From: Oscillospiraceae bacterium
GTDB taxonomy: Bacteria > Bacillota > Clostridia > Oscillospirales > Acutalibacteraceae
Reading direction: 5' to 3'
NCBI GenBank assembly: GCA_902766855.1
Contig: CACXFE010000199.1
Location: 1-7,227 of the forward strand
Length of the DNA: 7,227 nt
A model generated the notes under the pieces. That model ran no database searches, had not been told where the DNA came from, and worked only from the letters and a program-made list of their open reading frames with translations. Both the position numbers and the translations under genes were made by a program. Every line of letters begins with the position of its first letter. Positions within the stretch are counted from its first letter, which is position 1. Shown here one piece after another: positions 5,476 through 7,227 of the stretch.

Positions 5476-6963
5476 TTAAGAATTGTGGTACAATTTTTTG
5501 GTTTGATATTTCGGCTCGCAAGTGATGTTCACACCAAGTTTGCGGAAAACCTGCTCATCCACGCGGGAAAGGATCACCGAGGAATGTGCCTCGGCACCTG
5601 CCAGGTTTTTTAACTGGTTAAGCGCCTTTTTGGCGGTATCGTTGGTCGCGGCGCCGATGGAAAGCGCGATCAGCACCTCATCAGTATGTAAACGCGGGTT
5701 ATGGTTGCCCAAAATCTCGGTTTTTAACTGCTGGATCGGCCCAATGATCGTGGGCGAAATCAAGTTGATGTCATCCGGGATCCCCGCCAATACTTTTAAG
5801 CAGTTTAACAACATGGAAGAAGAGGCGCCTAAAAGGCTGGAAGTTTTTCCGGTGATGATCTCCCCGTTTTTCAGTTCGATCGCCGTAGCGGGGGCGCCGG
5901 TTGCCTCGGCTTTGTCAAGCGCCGCCTTCACCACCGGGCGATTGGCGCTTGTTACCCCGACCTGATTCATCAGCAATTCGATTTTCGGTGCGTCGTTCTG
6001 TTCGCTCAATCCTTGCCGGTAGCAAACCTGTGCGCTGTAATATCGCCGGATGATTTCTTGTTTGGCCGCTTCTTTGACCGCCTCATCATCCGAAATGGCA
6101 AAGCCGGCCATATTTACGCCCATATCGGTAGGGCTTTTATAGGGGGAAACCCCCAAAATCTGTTCCAGCATGGCGTTTAAGACCGGGAAAATATCAATAT
6201 CGCGGTTATAATTCACCGCCATTTTCCCGTAGGCTTCCATATGGAACGGATCAATCATATTCAGATCGTTCAAATCCGCCGTAGCGGCTTCATACGCTAC
6301 ATTGACCGGGTGTTTTAACGGTAAATTCCAAATCGGGAATGTCTCGAATTTGGCATATCCGGCTTTTACACCATGCTTATTTTCGTGATACAGTTGAGAA
6401 AGGCAGGTGGCCATTTTCCCGCTGCCGGGGCCGGGCGCGGTCACCACCACAAGCCGGCGTTCGGTTTCAATATAATCGTTTTTACCGAATCCTTCTTCAC
6501 TGACAATGTAAGGAATGTTGGAGGGATATTCTTTGATCGGATAATGGCGATACACCTTTACTCCAAGCGTTTTCAAACGCTTTTCGAACGCTTCCGCCGA
6601 AGGTTGTCCCGTATAGCGGGTGATCACAACGCTGCCCACATACAATCCGATGCCGCGAAATGCGTCGATCAAACGCAAGGTATCGAGATCATAGGTAATT
6701 CCCAGGTCGCCGCGGCGCTTGTTTTTCTCGATCGCGTCCGCATTGATCGCAATCACGATCTCCGCATCGTCTTTTAATTGCAGCAGCATTTTCACCTTGG
6801 CATCCGGTGCAAAGCCCGGTAAAACCCGTGAAGCATGGTAATCATCGAACAATTTTCCGCCGAATTCCATGTATAACTTGCCGCCGAACGCCGCAATACG
6901 ATCCCGGATATTCTGGGATTGCAAGGTGATATATTTTTCGTTGTCAAATCCTATTTTTTGCAT
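5476..6963 (-). CDS. UPF0371 / DUF1846 family protein, cytoplasmic, function uncertain
   Basis: The protein has 495 residues, as is usual for the family. It starts MQKIGFDNEKYITLQSQNI and keeps the strongly conserved blocks: LYMEFGGKLFDDYHASRVLPGF (30-51), RRGDLGITYDLDTLRLID (83-100), VVITRYTGQP (112-121), VVVTAPGPGSGKMATCLSQL (172-191), FETFPIWNLPLKHPVN (206-221), INMxDPFHMEAYG-like (236-246), VNYNRDIDIFPVL (250-262), YKSPTDMGVN (275-284), KQEIIRR (301-307). GPGSGKM (177-183) resembles a phosphate-binding loop, so nucleotide binding is a reasonable inference. No signal peptide or membrane segment is seen. Structures of family members exist, but I know of no firmly established reaction. ATG at 6963 is chosen over an upstream in-frame TTG at 6990 because the family N-terminus is M(x)KIGFD; the ribosome site GGGGG is modest. 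It has its own promoter and a long structured leader. Confidence 0.92.
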   Translation of the reverse strand: MQKIGFDNEKYITLQSQNIRDRIAAFGGKLYMEFGGKLFDDYHASRVLPGFAPDAKVKMLLQLKDDAEIVIAINADAIEKNKRRGDLGITYDLDTLRLIDAFRGIGLYVGSVVITRYTGQPSAEAFEKRLKTLGVKVYRHYPIKEYPSNIPYIVSEEGFGKNDYIETERRLVVVTAPGPGSGKMATCLSQLYHENKHGVKAGYAKFETFPIWNLPLKHPVNVAYEAATADLNDLNMIDPFHMEAYGKMAVNYNRDIDIFPVLNAMLEQILGVSPYKSPTDMGVNMAGFAISDDEAVKEAAKQEIIRRYYSAQVCYRQGLSEQNDAPKIELLMNQVGVTSANRPVVKAALDKAEATGAPATAIELKNGEIITGKTSSLLGASSSMLLNCLKVLAGIPDDINLISPTIIGPIQQLKTEILGNHNPRLHTDEVLIALSIGAATNDTAKKALNQLKNLAGAEAHSSVILSRVDEQVFRKLGVNITCEPKYQTKKLYHNS

Positions 6964-7014
6964 AAATACCCCCACATTCCTGATATTCAACTTCTTTTAT
7001 TAAAATGTCTGCAC

Positions 7015-7094
7015 CTGCCAAAATCGCCGATTTTGGCAGAAAAAGCGTTCAAAAAACGCTTTTTCATAAATGCCGACGGCGTGTCGGCATTTAT
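7015..7094 (-). promoter_or_regulatory. Three adjacent perfect hairpins in the leader of the UPF0371 gene
   Basis: In order of minus-strand transcription: a 12-bp stem with 5-base loop (7094-7083 with 7077-7066), an 11-bp stem with 5-base loop (7065-7055 with 7049-7039), and a 12-bp inverted repeat around one central base (7039-7028 with 7026-7015). All stems are perfect and they abut with no spacer; the second and third share base 7039. They lie between the candidate promoter (start near 7101) and the UPF0371 start codon, about 51 bases before the ATG. They could be a regulatory leader, an mRNA stabiliser, or termination structures for the upstream regulator gene. The three stems differ in sequence, so this is not a simple tandem repeat. 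Confidence 0.8.
7039..7065 (-). terminator. Weak bidirectional terminator-like hairpin (middle of the three)
   Basis: The stem GAAAAAGCGTT/AACGCTTTTTC has an A run on one side and a T run on the other around a short G+C core, the form of a bidirectional terminator. It lies about 44 bases after the stop of the upstream regulator gene and could end that transcript or attenuate the UPF0371 leader. The G+C core is short, so strength is doubtful. Confidence 0.45.
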
Positions 7095-7107
7095 TCAGTT
7101 TGACATT

Positions 7108-7136
7108 ATTATACATGATTCGACGCGGATTCGCAA
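7108..7136 (-). promoter_or_regulatory. Candidate sigma-A promoter of the UPF0371 gene
   Basis: On the minus strand TTGCGA (7131-7136) and a perfect TATAAT (7108-7113) are 17 bases apart. The -10 overlaps the stop codon of the upstream regulator gene. A start near 7101 gives a leader of about 138 bases that contains all three hairpins. Confidence 0.7.
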
Positions 7137-7227
7137 GCCTGATTCGAATATAAATTCAACACATTTTGCGCGCGATTTTTGATCATATCTACAAGAACAG
7201 AGGGTGAAAGCACCTGAATCTGATCCC
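7109..7227 (-). CDS. Probable WYL-domain transcriptional regulator, last 38 codons (5' end beyond the window)
   Basis: A minus-strand frame is open from the right edge of the window to TAA at 7109-7111. The visible residues begin DQIQVLSPSVLVDMIKNR and continue AQNVLNLYSNQACES to a short polar end. The pattern V-x-V-L-S-P-x-x-L followed by an amphipathic helix ending in LY is the usual C-terminus of WYL-domain (YafY-like) helix-turn-helix regulators, which sense ligands through WYL and control nearby genes. Only the tail is present, so the DNA-binding domain cannot be checked. The frame has the residue pattern of a real protein, and the gene lies upstream of UPF0371 on the same strand. The family name rests on the tail alone. 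Confidence 0.62.
   Translation of the reverse strand, partial: DQIQVLSPSVLVDMIKNRAQNVLNLYSNQACESASNHV

Noticed and set aside
6964..6990. TTG start nine codons upstream for the UPF0371 protein
   Set aside because: The extra residues do not fit the family N-terminus, while ATG at 6963 gives the usual M-x-KIGFD start and length.
7015..7094. CRISPR array or tandem repeat
   Set aside because: The three palindromes differ in sequence and have no spacers between them, so they are hairpins and not a repeat array.
7204..7227. Possible GTG start of a plus-strand gene leaving the right edge
   Set aside because: Only eight codons are visible with no properly spaced ribosome site, and the opposite strand carries a convincing protein tail across the same bases.

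Overview
The window looks like chromosome from a low-to-medium GC Firmicute, most likely a spore-forming member of the Clostridia. Evidence for this is the ctsR-mcsA-mcsB class III heat-shock operon with Firmicute-type CtsR boxes, strong AGGAGG ribosome sites, a UPF0371/DUF1846 protein, and a tiny Cys/Gly-rich membrane peptide of the kind common in spore formers. Nothing points to a phage, plasmid or insertion sequence.

Layout. 1-1713 (minus): ctsR, mcsA and the first 251 codons of mcsB form a tight operon that leaves the window at the left, where clpC would be expected. 1714-1868: a divergent control region with two CtsR boxes around a near-consensus ctsR promoter. 1869-1997 (plus): a 42-residue Cys-rich hydrophobic peptide gene absent from long-ORF annotation, closed by a strong terminator. 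2098-3198 (minus): a lone non-hydrolysing UDP-GlcNAc 2-epimerase with its own promoter. 3199-3430: divergent intergenic region with the wecB promoter, the groE promoter overlapped by a third CtsR box, and a perfect 10-bp hairpin in the groE leader; no CIRCE element is visible. 3431-5372 (plus): groES-groEL, ended by a strong terminator that faces a second terminator serving the convergent gene. 5476-6963 (minus): a UPF0371 protein. 6964-7108: its leader, holding three adjacent perfect hairpins. 7109-7227 (minus): the last 38 codons of a probable WYL-domain regulator.

Functional theme. This is a protein quality-control locus. CtsR represses its own operon and, by sequence, groESL as well. McsA/McsB form the protein-arginine kinase system that inactivates CtsR and tags proteins for ClpCP, and GroES/GroEL supply folding capacity. 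The ctsR and groE promoters share an identical 15-base block (CTTGACTTTTCCTGA) covering the -35 element, so the two units should respond together. The epimerase (cell-wall or surface sugar supply) and the UPF0371 gene appear to be independent neighbours.

The genes are mostly well known. The less ordinary material is non-coding or very small: the CtsR-only groE control with a hairpin where CIRCE would normally sit, the shared variant CtsR box, the triple-hairpin leader, and the Cys-rich peptide inside the CtsR control region. I saw no clear new defence or mobile system.
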